A stretch of DNA of 64,000 bases from Chitinimonas koreensis (lineage in GTDB: Bacteria > Pseudomonadota > Gammaproteobacteria > Burkholderiales > Chitinimonadaceae), in assembly GCF_014353015.1 (NCBI RefSeq), contig NZ_CP060704.1, positions 186,001 to 250,000 of the forward strand, given 5' to 3'. Numbering within the stretch: the first letter of the stretch is position 1; every line of letters starts with the position of its first letter. The translations under genes and the position numbers were made by a program. This document shows positions 28,997-37,651 of this stretch, in pieces. Under the pieces are notes generated by a model. That model worked only from the letters and a program-made list of their open reading frames with translations. It did no database searches and had not been told where the DNA came from.

Positions 28997-31345
28997 TCAC
29001 CGGCCGCCTCCGGCGCGCTGCACCGCCGAGCGCGCCAGCTGCACCGGGATCTCCTTGCTGGCCGGCGTGCGGGTGTAGCGCGATACCAGGCCGCGGCCGA
29101 CCAGCGGCGTGGCCTCGGGGAAGTAGGCGGCGATGCAGCCGGCCGGGATGTCGTAGGGCACCAGCCGGAAGCCGTGCACGCTGCGCGGCTCGCCGTCGTC
29201 GCAGCGCGCGTGCAGGTCGACGTAGTCGCCGGCCGCGAAACCGAGCCGGGCCAGGTCGGCCGGGTGGATCAGCACCACGTGGCGGCCGCCGAAGATGCCG
29301 CGGTAGCGGTCGTCCTGGCCGTAGACGGTGGTGTTGTACTGGTCGTGCGAGCGGATGGTCATCAGCGCCAGCACCGTGTCGCCCCAGACGGCGCGGGCAC
29401 GGTGCACCGGGCCGTCGGTCGGCACCGGGTGGACGCGGAACTGCGCCTTGCCCGACGGCGTCGCCCAGCGCCGCTCGCTGGCGGCGTTGACCAGGCGGAA
29501 GCCGCCCTTCCGGCCGACGCGGGCGTTGAAGTCCTGGTAGCCGTCGAACACACCGGCCATGCAGCGCTCGATGCGCTCGCGGATGCGGCCGTAGTCGCGC
29601 GCCAGGCCGAGCCAGTCGATCGGCGCCTCGCCGAGCAGCGCGTGGCCCAGGCCCGCCACGATGGCCGGCTCGCTGCGCTGATGCGCGCTGCGCGGCGTGG
29701 CGAAGCCCTGCGAGGCGTGCACCATGCTCATGCTGTCCTCGACCGTGACGAACTGCTCGACGCCGTCCTGCAGGTCGCGGTCGGTGCGCGCCAGGCAGGG
29801 CAGGATCAGGCCGAGCTGGCCCGGGTAGCAGTGGGTGCGGTTGAACTTGGTGGCGATGTGCACGGTGAGCGTGCAGCGCGACAGCGCCGCGGTCAGCCGG
29901 GCGGTGTCGGGCGCGGCGGCGGCGAAATTGCCGCCGAGGCTGAGGAAGGCCTGGACGCTGCCGTCGAGCAGGCCGCCGACCGTCTCGATCGCGTCGCGGC
30001 CGTCGCGCCGCGGCGGTTCGATGCCGAACTCGGCCGCCAGGTTGTCGAGCCAGCGCGCCGGCGGCCGGCTGGTGACGCCCATGGTGCGGTCGCCCTGCAC
30101 GTTGGAATGGCCGCGCACCGGCACCGCGCCGCAGCCGGGCCGGCCGACGTTGCCGCGCAGCAGCAGCAGGTAGACGATGGTCTGCACCGTCGCCACGCTG
30201 TGCTCGTGGTGGGTGATGCCCATGCACCAGGTGGCGATGGTGCGCTCGCTGGCGGCGTACAGCGCCGCCGCCTCCTCCATCTGGGCACGGGCGAGGCCCG
30301 ATTCGGCCTCGATCAGCGCCCAGTCCTCCATCGCCAGGTCATCGCGCAGCGCGGCGTAGCCCTCGGTGTGCGCGGCGATGAAGGCCTCGTCGACCAGCGC
30401 CGCGCCGCCGGCCGCGCGCGCCGCGGCGTCCTGCGCCAGCAGCGCCTTCATCACGCCCTTGAGCGCGGCCAGGTCGCCGCCGATCTTCACCTGGTAGATC
30501 CGGTGCGCCACCGCCAGGCCGCGGCCGGTCAGCATCTCGGCCGGGTCCTGCGGATCGGCGAAGCTGACGAAGCCGCGCTCCTTCAGCGGATTGAACGCCA
30601 GCACCTTGGCGCCGCGCCGCACGGCGGCGTGCAGCGTGCCCATCATGCGCGGATGGTTGGTGGCCGGGTTCTGGCCGATCACGACGATCAGGTCGGCCTG
30701 GTCGAAATCGTCGAGCGTGGCGGTGCCCTTGCCGACGCCGATGACCTCCTTCATCGCGTAGCCCGACGGCTCGTGGCACAGGTTGGACGAATCGGGCAGG
30801 TTGTTGCTGCCGTAGGCGCGCGCCAGCAGCTGCCACAGGAAGGCCGCCTCGTTGCTCGAGCGGCCCGAGGCGTAGAAGGCGGCCGCCTCGGGCGCGGTCG
30901 CGCGCAGCACGGCGGCGGCGCGCGCCAGCGCGTCGTCCCAGGAGATCGGCAGGTAGCGGTCGCTGGCGGCGTCGTAGCACAGCGGCTCGGTCAGCCGGCC
31001 GTGGTCTTCGAGTTCGAAATCGGTCTGGCGGCGCAGTTCGGCCAGCGTATGGGCGGCGAACAGGTCCGGCGTGGCCAGCCGCGCGGTCAGCTCGGCCGCC
31101 ACCGCCTTCATGCCGTTCTCGCAGGCGTCGACCGTGCGGCCGTCGTTGCGGTCGGGCCAGGCGCAGCCGGGACAGTCGAAGCCGTGGTGCTGGTTGGCGC
31201 GCAGCAGCGCCAGCGGGCCCTTGATCGGCAGCCGGTGCAGCCGGAAGGTGCGCCGCACCGCGCCGAGCGCGCCCCAGCCGCCGGCCGGGCGGTCGTACGG
31301 TTCGCTGTGCGCTTCGGGTCGGTCGGGCGTGTCCACGGTATCCAT
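28997..31345 (-). CDS. FdhF/YdeP-family molybdopterin oxidoreductase
   Basis: The 782-residue cytoplasmic-type enzyme is related to formate dehydrogenase alpha subunits of the YdeP group. Visible are an N-terminal Cys cluster (C58-P-G-C61, C75), ISWDDALARAAA, YASGRSSNEAAFL, SSNLCHEPSG with C190 as likely Mo ligand, VIGQNPATNHPRMM, GVGKGT and the C-terminal cofactor-binding domain with TIRSHDQYNTTVYGQDDRYRG. The iron-sulfur motif seems to have only three of the usual four Cys. No signal peptide or partner subunit genes are present. It forms an operon with fdhD, which fits need for cofactor sulfuration. The substrate, formate or another, is unproven. Confidence 0.87.
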   Translation of the reverse strand: MDTVDTPDRPEAHSEPYDRPAGGWGALGAVRRTFRLHRLPIKGPLALLRANQHHGFDCPGCAWPDRNDGRTVDACENGMKAVAAELTARLATPDLFAAHTLAELRRQTDFELEDHGRLTEPLCYDAASDRYLPISWDDALARAAAVLRATAPEAAAFYASGRSSNEAAFLWQLLARAYGSNNLPDSSNLCHEPSGYAMKEVIGVGKGTATLDDFDQADLIVVIGQNPATNHPRMMGTLHAAVRRGAKVLAFNPLKERGFVSFADPQDPAEMLTGRGLAVAHRIYQVKIGGDLAALKGVMKALLAQDAAARAAGGAALVDEAFIAAHTEGYAALRDDLAMEDWALIEAESGLARAQMEEAAALYAASERTIATWCMGITHHEHSVATVQTIVYLLLLRGNVGRPGCGAVPVRGHSNVQGDRTMGVTSRPPARWLDNLAAEFGIEPPRRDGRDAIETVGGLLDGSVQAFLSLGGNFAAAAPDTARLTAALSRCTLTVHIATKFNRTHCYPGQLGLILPCLARTDRDLQDGVEQFVTVEDSMSMVHASQGFATPRSAHQRSEPAIVAGLGHALLGEAPIDWLGLARDYGRIRERIERCMAGVFDGYQDFNARVGRKGGFRLVNAASERRWATPSGKAQFRVHPVPTDGPVHRARAVWGDTVLALMTIRSHDQYNTTVYGQDDRYRGIFGGRHVVLIHPADLARLGFAAGDYVDLHARCDDGEPRSVHGFRLVPYDIPAGCIAAYFPEATPLVGRGLVSRYTRTPASKEIPVQLARSAVQRAGGGR

Positions 31346-31546
31346 CCTGTCTCGGTGCCGCCCGGCGGCGGCTCGGCGCAATGGTAGCGGCAAACGGCGG
31401 CGGCCCGGCCCGGCCGGCCGGGCAAAAGTTTTCCGAGGCCAGGCATAAGCGCAGCGGGGGAAGCGTCACGAAGCCGCCACGGACGCTCGGGAGAATGCCG
31501 CGCCACCCGGCCTCGATGCCGAGCCACATTCCCCAGGAGGATCGCC

Positions 31547-32563
31547 ATGAACTTCACCCGCCTGCTGGCCGGCCTCGCCGCGGCCTGCTGCCTCGCCGCG
31601 CCGGCCCATGCCTTCACCCAGGAAACCCATCGCCGCATCGTGCTCGACGCGGTCGCCTACATGCAGGCCAACCCGTCCACCACCAACTTCGCCAGGCTGC
31701 AGGCCGGCGCCACCAATGCCGGCTACACCATCGAGCAGTTCGCCGCGGCGCTGGGCCAGGGCGCCTACGACGTCGACGACTTCGCCGACACCTACCTGTG
31801 CGGCGCCACCACCGGCGACTGCCAGCTCGCCCCGGTGTGGGGCGCCGGCGCCAGCATCGTCAAGTACACCAGCTACTTCCACTTCCAGAACCACACCGCC
31901 GGCCCCGACCTGCACGGCAACAAGCTCGGCGGCTACAACTACCACGCGCTGACGGTGTGGGGCGACATCGACGACATGGCGGCCGCCTGGCTCTACGGCG
32001 ACTACCTCGACGACGGCCGCGGCGGCATGAAGGGCTGGTTCGGCGACAACAGCAAGTACAACAGCTACGGCATCACCGAGGCCAACTACCGGCTCGGCGG
32101 CACCTCGACGGCCTCGATGTACGCCGATTTCGAGAAGATGCCGTTCCAGCCGATCGATAACCTGGGCCAGTACTGGTTCCAGCAGTTCCTGTCCAGGCCG
32201 ACCGCGCAGACGCTGGGCTTCGTGCTGCACACCACCGACCTCTTGCAGCCGCACCACACCTGGACCACCTCGGCGCTGAACCACGCCGACTGGGAAGGCT
32301 GGGTCAACGACTATTACTACGCCGAGAAGCTCAACGACGCCGCGCTGGTCAAGGCCGCGCTGGCCGACTTCACCCCGCCGGCCAAGACCGCCACCGACAT
32401 CCGCCCGCTGCTGACCCAGGGCGGCGACATCTCCTACGCCCGCGGCGGCGCGGTGCTGTCGGCGACCGACCACGAGACCCGCCGCACGGTCGGCAAGGTG
32501 GTGATCCCACACGCGATCGCGATGGTGGTGCACATCCTCAACCGCGCCGCAGAACGGTTCTGA
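31547..32563 (+). CDS. Secreted zinc-dependent phospholipase C-like / S1-P1-fold hydrolase
   Basis: The 338-residue protein has a signal peptide (cleavage probable after PAHA, residue 22) and a helical metalloenzyme pattern. FTQETHRRIVLDAVAYM stands at the mature N-terminus, YFHFQNH at 110-116, and the core signature HTTDLLQPHHTWTTSALNH has H228, D231, H236/H237 and H246, with E250 after it. This arrangement (HxxDxxQPxH...H...E) is that of zinc phospholipases C and S1/P1 nucleases. Two Cys (85, 92) may form a disulfide. It should act outside the cytoplasm on phospholipid or nucleic acid. The gene is directly followed by an isomerase gene and an anchored helical protein. Confidence 0.7.
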   Translation: MNFTRLLAGLAAACCLAAPAHAFTQETHRRIVLDAVAYMQANPSTTNFARLQAGATNAGYTIEQFAAALGQGAYDVDDFADTYLCGATTGDCQLAPVWGAGASIVKYTSYFHFQNHTAGPDLHGNKLGGYNYHALTVWGDIDDMAAAWLYGDYLDDGRGGMKGWFGDNSKYNSYGITEANYRLGGTSTASMYADFEKMPFQPIDNLGQYWFQQFLSRPTAQTLGFVLHTTDLLQPHHTWTTSALNHADWEGWVNDYYYAEKLNDAALVKAALADFTPPAKTATDIRPLLTQGGDISYARGGAVLSATDHETRRTVGKVVIPHAIAMVVHILNRAAERF

Positions 32564-32582
32564 CATGTGGCGGGGTTCTGAC

Positions 32583-33968
32583 ATGCGCCGGCAATCCGCA
32601 TCCCGGCTGCGGCCCGCGCTGGCCGCGCTGTTGGCGGCCGGCCTGGCGCTCGGCGGCGCGGCGCTGGGCGCCAGCCGCGATGGCCTGGCCGATCCGGCGC
32701 TGGCGGCCCGCATCGACGGTCAGCCGATCCCGCTGGCCGGCCTGCGCGTGCTGCATACCGTCGGCGCCTACCGCGACATGAAGGTGCCGCTGGACAAGGT
32801 GCTGGCCTCGGTGATCGACAACCGGCTGCTCGGCGACTACGCGGCCGGCCAGTACGACGAGGCGACGCTGTTCCCCAATACCGCGGTGGCCTTCGCCCGC
32901 GAGGTGGCGGTCGAGGACCAGCTGGTCGCCACCCTGCGCCGCGCCTACAAGGCACCGCTCGACGCCGCCCTGGCCCGCGCCGGCGGGCTGGCCAGGCTGG
33001 TGGTGCGGAACACGGTACCGAGCCGGCAGGCGCTCGAGGCGGTGTTCCCGCCCGGCGACGCGCTGCGGCTCGACGCGGCGCTGACGCCGCAGCAGCTCGA
33101 GGCGGCGCGCGCGGTCACGCTGCTCGAATACCGCTTCCCGGGCGGCGAGACCGGCCGCATCGACCTGGCCCAGCTGTGGCAGCGGCAGAACATCCAGGGC
33201 AAGACCCTGCTGCGCGGCGGCGATGCCGACTACCGCGCGCAGCAGGCGATGCAGCTGCTCGGCAGCCGCTACGTGCTGGCCTGGGCGCGGCGCGACAGCG
33301 GGCTTTCCGCCGACGACCTCGCGCTGCTGCGCCGGGCGATCGAGGATCGCGACCGCCGCGGCGCGCTGCTGCAGCTGTTGGGCATCGAGGCCGACATGCA
33401 CTACAGCAGCGCCCATCTCAAGCAGCTGGCCGCCGCGGCGACGCCGGCCGAGGTGGCCGACTACTACGCGCGCCATCCGGCCGAGTTCCGCCGCATCGAA
33501 CGCGTGCGCGCCCGCCATATCCGCTGCGGCGACGAGGCGGCTTGCCGCGATGCCTACGAGCGACTGCGCGGCGGCGCCGATTTCGCTGCCGTGGCGCGCG
33601 CCGCATCGAGCGCCGGCGACGCGGCCGACGGCGGTGCGCTCGGCTGGCTGCGGCGCGACGACGGGCAGCCCTCCTGGCTGCGGGACCTGGCCTTCGCGCT
33701 GCCGCCGGGCAAGCCGTCGCGGCCGGTGCGCGAGCCCGGCGAGCCGGCGGCCTGGCAGATCGTGCTGGTGGAGGAACGCGAGGAAGGCCTGCTGCCGGCC
33801 GATAGCGAATCGGTGCGCTACATCGCCGGCCAGGCGATCGCGCGCAAGAAGGCCGTGGCCGAGTTCAAGGCGCTGCGCGAGCGGCTGTACCAGGCGGCCG
33901 ACATCGAGCTGAACGCGAATGCGCTGGGCTTCGGCCATCGCGCGCTGGTCGCCGGAGCGGCGCCGTGA
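32583..33968 (+). CDS. Periplasmic peptidyl-prolyl isomerase, parvulin (PpiC/SurA) type
   Basis: The 461-residue protein has an N-terminal signal or anchor (RPALAALLAAGLALGGAALGA), a long helical chaperone-like region (about 40-290) and a parvulin domain with RVRARHIRCGDEAACRDAY, RGGADFAAVARAASS, DGGALGWLRR and LAFALPPGKPSRPVREPG. It likely helps fold exported proteins. The upstream gene ends 20 bp before; the start shown is preceded by GGCGGGG, while an earlier in-frame ATG at 32565 is possible. The 12-base string GGTTCTGACATG occurs twice here. The close link with the secreted hydrolase suggests it is that enzyme's dedicated foldase. Confidence 0.78.
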   Translation: MRRQSASRLRPALAALLAAGLALGGAALGASRDGLADPALAARIDGQPIPLAGLRVLHTVGAYRDMKVPLDKVLASVIDNRLLGDYAAGQYDEATLFPNTAVAFAREVAVEDQLVATLRRAYKAPLDAALARAGGLARLVVRNTVPSRQALEAVFPPGDALRLDAALTPQQLEAARAVTLLEYRFPGGETGRIDLAQLWQRQNIQGKTLLRGGDADYRAQQAMQLLGSRYVLAWARRDSGLSADDLALLRRAIEDRDRRGALLQLLGIEADMHYSSAHLKQLAAAATPAEVADYYARHPAEFRRIERVRARHIRCGDEAACRDAYERLRGGADFAAVARAASSAGDAADGGALGWLRRDDGQPSWLRDLAFALPPGKPSRPVREPGEPAAWQIVLVEEREEGLLPADSESVRYIAGQAIARKKAVAEFKALRERLYQAADIELNANALGFGHRALVAGAAP

Positions 33969-34549
33969 AGCGCGAGAACCGGATCGCCGTCGCCGCGCTG
34001 TGCATCGCGGCCGGCTGCCTGGCGTGGACCTTGTGGCCGGCAGCGCCGGCGTCGCAGCCGGCGGTGGCGCGACCCGAACCGGCCGTCCGGACCGAACCGC
34101 CGCGGCCGCCCGAACCGGTGGCGCTCATCGCCGCCGAGCTGCCGCCGGCGCCGACCGCAGCCGGACCGGCCATCGACCAGTCCGCCCCGGCGGTGCTCAG
34201 CCTGAGCGCGGCGCGCGAACGCGGCGACGAGCGCGCGCCGCCGCTGGCGCGCAGCGACGAGGGCCGCGAGCCGGCCAGCGCGGCCGAGCTGGCCGACCCG
34301 GCGCGCTATCGGCAGTACGCCGAGCGCCAGCAGCGCAAGCTCTACCGCGCCTACGTGGCGGCCGCCGACCGGATGCTGCCGCAGCTCGACGCCGACATCG
34401 CGCGCGCCCGCAGCGAGGGCCGCATCGACCCGGCCGAGATCGCCCAGGCCGAGGAGAAGCGCCGCCGCATCGCGGCGATGCAGGCCGAGGCGGCGGCCAG
34501 GCTGGGCGAGCAGACGGCTGTGGATAACCAGGAACAGCTTTACCGCTGA
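33965..34549 (+). CDS. Hypothetical membrane-anchored protein with helical C-terminal domain
   Basis: The 194-residue protein starts at a GTG that overlaps the stop of the isomerase gene. It has a single N-terminal membrane segment (about 6-24), a Pro/Ala/Glu-rich stretch (about 25-75) and a highly charged helical part (about 105-185, with EEKRRRIAAMQAEAAARL). I recognise no family. The layout of anchor, Pro-rich linker and helical domain recalls lipase-specific foldases, but it is shorter and I see no foldase signature. By position it works with the phospholipase-like enzyme and the isomerase (inference). Confidence 0.65.
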   Translation: MKRENRIAVAALCIAAGCLAWTLWPAAPASQPAVARPEPAVRTEPPRPPEPVALIAAELPPAPTAAGPAIDQSAPAVLSLSAARERGDERAPPLARSDEGREPASAAELADPARYRQYAERQQRKLYRAYVAAADRMLPQLDADIARARSEGRIDPAEIAQAEEKRRRIAAMQAEAAARLGEQTAVDNQEQLYR

Positions 34550-34650
34550 GGACGCAGAGGACGTGGAGAAAAACCGCCTTGATGCGCGGTTTGGACACGT
34601 CGCACGAACGGGCTTTCCTCCGTGTCCTCCGCGGTCAATGGACTGCGATT
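34536..34650. repeat. Inverted repeat of the GAGGACGCAGAGGAC type
   Basis: ACCGCTGAGGACGCAGAGGA (34543-34562) is mirrored by TCCTCCGTGTCCTCCGCGGT (34616-34635). Its left arm overlaps the last codons of the preceding gene. Sequences like this are scattered between genes of many proteobacteria. Confidence 0.65.
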
Positions 34651-34676
34651 GAAATCTTCATCGGTTGGCTGGATGC

Positions 34677-34712
34677 GAAAAAGCCCGCACACCTTACGGT
34701 GACGCGGGCTTC
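34677..34712 (-). terminator. glnA terminator
   Basis: Read on the minus strand, AAGCCCGC pairs with GCGGGCTT around an inner CACCGTAAGGTG, followed by TTTTTC. Confidence 0.85.
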
Positions 34713-34751
34713 CGTCGTTCACCATGGCCAGGCCGCGGCGAGCGCTTCGTC

Positions 34752-36160
34752 TTACAGCGAGTAGTACATCGCGAATTCGACCGGGTGGGTCGTCATGCGG
34801 AACTTGGTGACTTCTTCCATCTTCAGCTCGATGTAGGAGTCGATCCAGTCGTTCGAGAACACGCCGCCGCGGGTCAGGAACTCGCGGTCGCGGTCCAGGT
34901 GCTCGAGCGCCATTTCCAGGCTGTGGCAGACCTTCGGCACCAGCTTGTCTTCTTCCGGCGGCAGGTCGTACAGGTTCTTGTCGGCCGGGTCGCCCGGGTG
35001 GATCTTGTTCTGCACGCCGTCCAGGCCCGCCATCATCAGCGCGGTGAAGGCCAGGTAGGGGTTGGCCAGCGGATCCGGGAAGCGGGCTTCGATGCGGCGG
35101 GCCTTGTCGCTGGCGACGTAGGGGATGCGGATCGAGGCCGAGCGGTTCTTGGCCGAGTAGGCCAGCATCACCGGGGCTTCGTAGCCCGGCACCAGGCGCT
35201 TGTACGAGTTGGTGCCCGGGTTGGTGATGGCGTTCAGCGCCTTGGCGTGCTTGATGATGCCGCCGATGTAGTACAGCGCGAACTCGGACAGGCCGGCGTA
35301 GCCGTTGCCGGCGAACAGGTTCTTGCCGTCCTTCCAGATCGACTGGTGCACGTGCATGCCGCTGCCGTTGTCGCCGACGATGGGCTTGGGCATGAAGGTG
35401 GCGGTCTTGCCGTACTGGTGGGCCACGTTGTGGACCACGTACTTCAGGCGCTGGGTCCAGTCGGCGCGCTGCACCAGCGTGCTGAACTTGGTGCCGATCT
35501 CGTTCTGGCCGGCGGTGGCGACTTCGTGGTGGTGCACTTCGACCGGGATGCCCAGTTCTTCCAGCGCCAGGCACATGGCCGAGCGGATGTCCTGAAAGCT
35601 GTCGACCGGAGCGACCGGGAAGTAGCCGCCCTTCACGCTCGGACGGTGGCCGGTGTTGCCGGCCTCGTACTCTTCCGACGAGGACCAGGCGGCCTCTTCG
35701 GACTTGATCTTGACGTGGGTGCCGGACATGTCGGTGCCCAGGTCACGCTGTCGAAGATGAAGAATTCGGGTTCCGGACCGAAGAAGGCGGTGTCGCCCAG
35801 GCCCGAAGCCTTCAGGTAGGCCTCGCCGCGCTTGGCGATCGAGCGCGGGTCGCGGTCGTAGCCCTTGCCGTCGGTCGGGTCGATCACGTCGCAGGTGATG
35901 AACAGCGTCGGCTCGTCGTAGAACGGATCGATGGCGGCGGTGCCGGCATCGGGCATCAGCAGCATGTCGGACGCCTGGATGCCCTTCCAGCCCGCAATCG
36001 AGGAGCCGTCGAAGGCGTGGCCGTGTTCGAACCAATCTTCGTCGACCACGTGGGCCGGCACCGAGACGTGCTGTTCCTTGCCCTTGGTGTCGGTGAAGCG
36101 CAGATCGACGAAACGGATGTCGTTTTCCTTGATTTGCTTGAGTACGTCGGCGACCGCCAT
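34752..36160 (-). CDS. glnA: Glutamine synthetase type I (apparent frameshift)
   Basis: GlnA makes glutamine from glutamate and ammonia. The N-terminal part AVADVLKQIKENDIRF runs to GPEPEFFIFDSVTW, and the rest, from GTDMSGTHVKIKSEE to the end FAMYYSL, lies one frame over; one more C in the CCC run at 35737-35739 gives 469 residues, the normal length. Motifs include the Glu ligands in the PEPEFF and EVHHHEVATAGQNE regions, NGSGMHVHQS, and NRSASIRIP. A C-terminal KNLYDLPPEE is the loop containing the adenylylated Tyr in enzymes of this type, so adenylyl control is likely. Upstream lies a sigma-54/NtrC control region. Confidence 0.95.
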
Positions 36161-36304
36161 TTGATAACTCCTGTTTGGAAACTGGAAAACCGGCCTGGCG
36201 GCCGGCGGGGACCCTGGAGGCCCCGGGGAAACCCATTCGGGGACCGATTGTAGAACCTGTCGTGCGCCTTGCCGAGGCTGGCGGCGCGCGTCCGGCAGTC
36301 CGAT

Positions 36305-36320
36305 AGCATGAAGCATGCCA
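36305..36320 (-). promoter_or_regulatory. Candidate sigma-54 promoter of glnA
   Basis: On the minus strand the sequence is TGGCATGCTTCATGCT. It keeps the GG and GC doublets at the required spacing (consensus TGGCAC-N5-TTGCW) and lies about 145 bp before the glnA start. Confidence 0.7.
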
Positions 36321-36372
36321 TGGGCTCGGAGCGCTGCCATGCGCCATCCAGGGGCGTGTTGATACCACTTAA

Positions 36373-36389
36373 TGCACCAATATTGCACA
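36373..36389. promoter_or_regulatory. Candidate NtrC site 1
   Basis: TGCACCAATATTGCACA has one exact half of the TGCACC-N5-GGTGCA operator and a weak second half. It lies upstream of the sigma-54 box of glnA. Confidence 0.5.
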
Positions 36390-36402
36390 TCGATGACGGC
36401 GG

Positions 36403-36419
36403 CGCACAAAAATGGTGCC
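36403..36419. promoter_or_regulatory. Candidate NtrC site 2
   Basis: CGCACAAAAATGGTGCC agrees with TGCACC-N5-GGTGCA at most positions. It lies about 85 bp upstream of the sigma-54 box and one and a half to three helical turns from site 1, as is usual for NtrC pairs. Confidence 0.62.
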
Positions 36420-36441
36420 ACCCGTCGGTGCGCGACGATCT

Positions 36442-36460
36442 TTGCCATAATCAATGGCAA
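36442..36460. promoter_or_regulatory. Perfect 7-bp inverted repeat, possible operator
   Basis: TTGCCAT-AATCA-ATGGCAA lies 24 bp before the rhodanese gene start, between it and the glnA control region. The factor that would bind it is unknown. Confidence 0.45.
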
Positions 36461-36484
36461 GACCAGCCGAACCGGAGCATCGCC

Positions 36485-36937
36485 ATGAGTCTCACCAACG
36501 ACATCCTGCAGCGCGCCCAGGCGCGGGCCGCGCAACTGGGCCTGCCCTATTCCGGCGCGCTGACGCCCGACGAGGCGCACACCCTCCTGGCGGCGCTGCC
36601 CAACGCGCGCCTGGTCGACGTCCGCACCCATGCCGAATGGCAGTTCGTCGGCACGCCCGAGGGCGCGGTCAAGGTCGAGTGGAAAAGCTGGCCGGGCATG
36701 ACGCCGAACCCGCATTTCATCGACCAGCTGCGCCACCAGGTCGATGCCGAGCACGCGCTGTTCTTCCTCTGCCGCACCGGCGGCCGCTCGCACGAGGCGG
36801 CGGCGCTGGCGGCCTCGCAGGGCTTCGCCGAGTGCTACAACGTGCTCGAGGGATTCGAGGGCGACCGCGACGAGGCCGGCCAGCGCGGCCGGGTGAACGG
36901 CTGGAAGGCGCGCAACCTGCCCTGGTCGCAAGGCTGA
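36485..36937 (+). CDS. Rhodanese-like sulfurtransferase
   Basis: This is a 150-residue single-domain rhodanese. The active-site loop is ALFFLCRTGGRSHEAA with catalytic C96; LVDVRTHAEWQFVG is the conserved CH2A-type start of the domain. A small helical extension (about 1-30) precedes it. It probably moves sulfane sulfur in the cytoplasm. It is divergent from glnA across a 324-bp regulatory gap and is followed by its own terminator. Confidence 0.9.
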   Translation: MSLTNDILQRAQARAAQLGLPYSGALTPDEAHTLLAALPNARLVDVRTHAEWQFVGTPEGAVKVEWKSWPGMTPNPHFIDQLRHQVDAEHALFFLCRTGGRSHEAAALAASQGFAECYNVLEGFEGDRDEAGQRGRVNGWKARNLPWSQG

Positions 36938-36961
36938 CCGTTCCCGTATCGCCCACCCGCC

Positions 36962-36985
36962 GGCCCGCCTCCGTGGCGGGCCTTT
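36962..36985 (+). terminator. Rho-independent terminator after rhodanese gene
   Basis: GGCCCGCC (36962-36969) and GGCGGGCC (36975-36982) pair around TCCGT; a short TTT follows. Confidence 0.65.
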
Positions 36986-37011
36986 CCACACCCTCGCCGG
37001 ATACCCCGCGC

Positions 37012-37578
37012 ATGAGCACGCCCATCGATCTGACCAAGCCGATCAATCCCTACGCGCCGCCGACGGCCGACCTCGCCACGCCAGGCGGCGGCGGCACCGA
37101 CGCCTGGCGCCAGGGCAAGAAGCTGATCGTGCGCCGGGGCGGCCAACTGCCGCACCGCTGCGTGAAGTGCAATGCGCCGGCGGTGACGCCGATCAAGCAG
37201 CGCAAGGTCTACTGGCACCATCCGGCGGTCTACCTGGCCTTCCTGCTGAACATCCTCATCTACATCGTCATCGCGCTGATCGTGCGCAAGAGCGCCCAGG
37301 TCGCGCCCGGCCTGTGCCCGGCGCACCAGCGGCGCCGCACGGTGGGCCTGCTGATCGGCTGGATCGGCGTGCCGCTGACCCTGGCCGCCTTCATCGGCGG
37401 CGCGGCCGGCGACGCCCCGCTGGTCGCAGTCGCCGGCCTGCTCGGCCTCCTGGTGGCGATCATCGCGGCGCTGATCCTGGCCCGCATCGTGATCCCGAGC
37501 CGCATCGACAAGGAATACACCACGCTCAAGGGCTGCTGCGACGCCTTCCTCGACAGCCTGCCGGTCTTCCCCGGCTGA
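37012..37578 (+). CDS. Membrane protein with N-terminal Cys motif, unknown function
   Basis: The 188-residue protein starts with a Pro-rich tail (INPYAPPTADL), followed by a short zinc-ribbon-like HRCVKCNAP, then about four membrane helices: YLAFLLNILIYIVIALIV, VGLLIGWIGVPLTLAAFIGG and LVAVAGLLGLLVAIIAALIL. An interior CPAHQRRR and a C-terminal CC pair may complete a metal site. I do not recognise a family with a known role. It lies between a terminator and aroE, and the spacing to aroE (73 bp) allows cotranscription. Confidence 0.7.
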   Translation: MSTPIDLTKPINPYAPPTADLATPGGGGTDAWRQGKKLIVRRGGQLPHRCVKCNAPAVTPIKQRKVYWHHPAVYLAFLLNILIYIVIALIVRKSAQVAPGLCPAHQRRRTVGLLIGWIGVPLTLAAFIGGAAGDAPLVAVAGLLGLLVAIIAALILARIVIPSRIDKEYTTLKGCCDAFLDSLPVFPG

Positions 37579-37651
37579 GTTCCGGCCCCATCGCCCCGAT
37601 CCGCGCGCCCAGCCCCGGGCGCGCGGCCGCTTTCCCCGCAGGAAACCCGCC

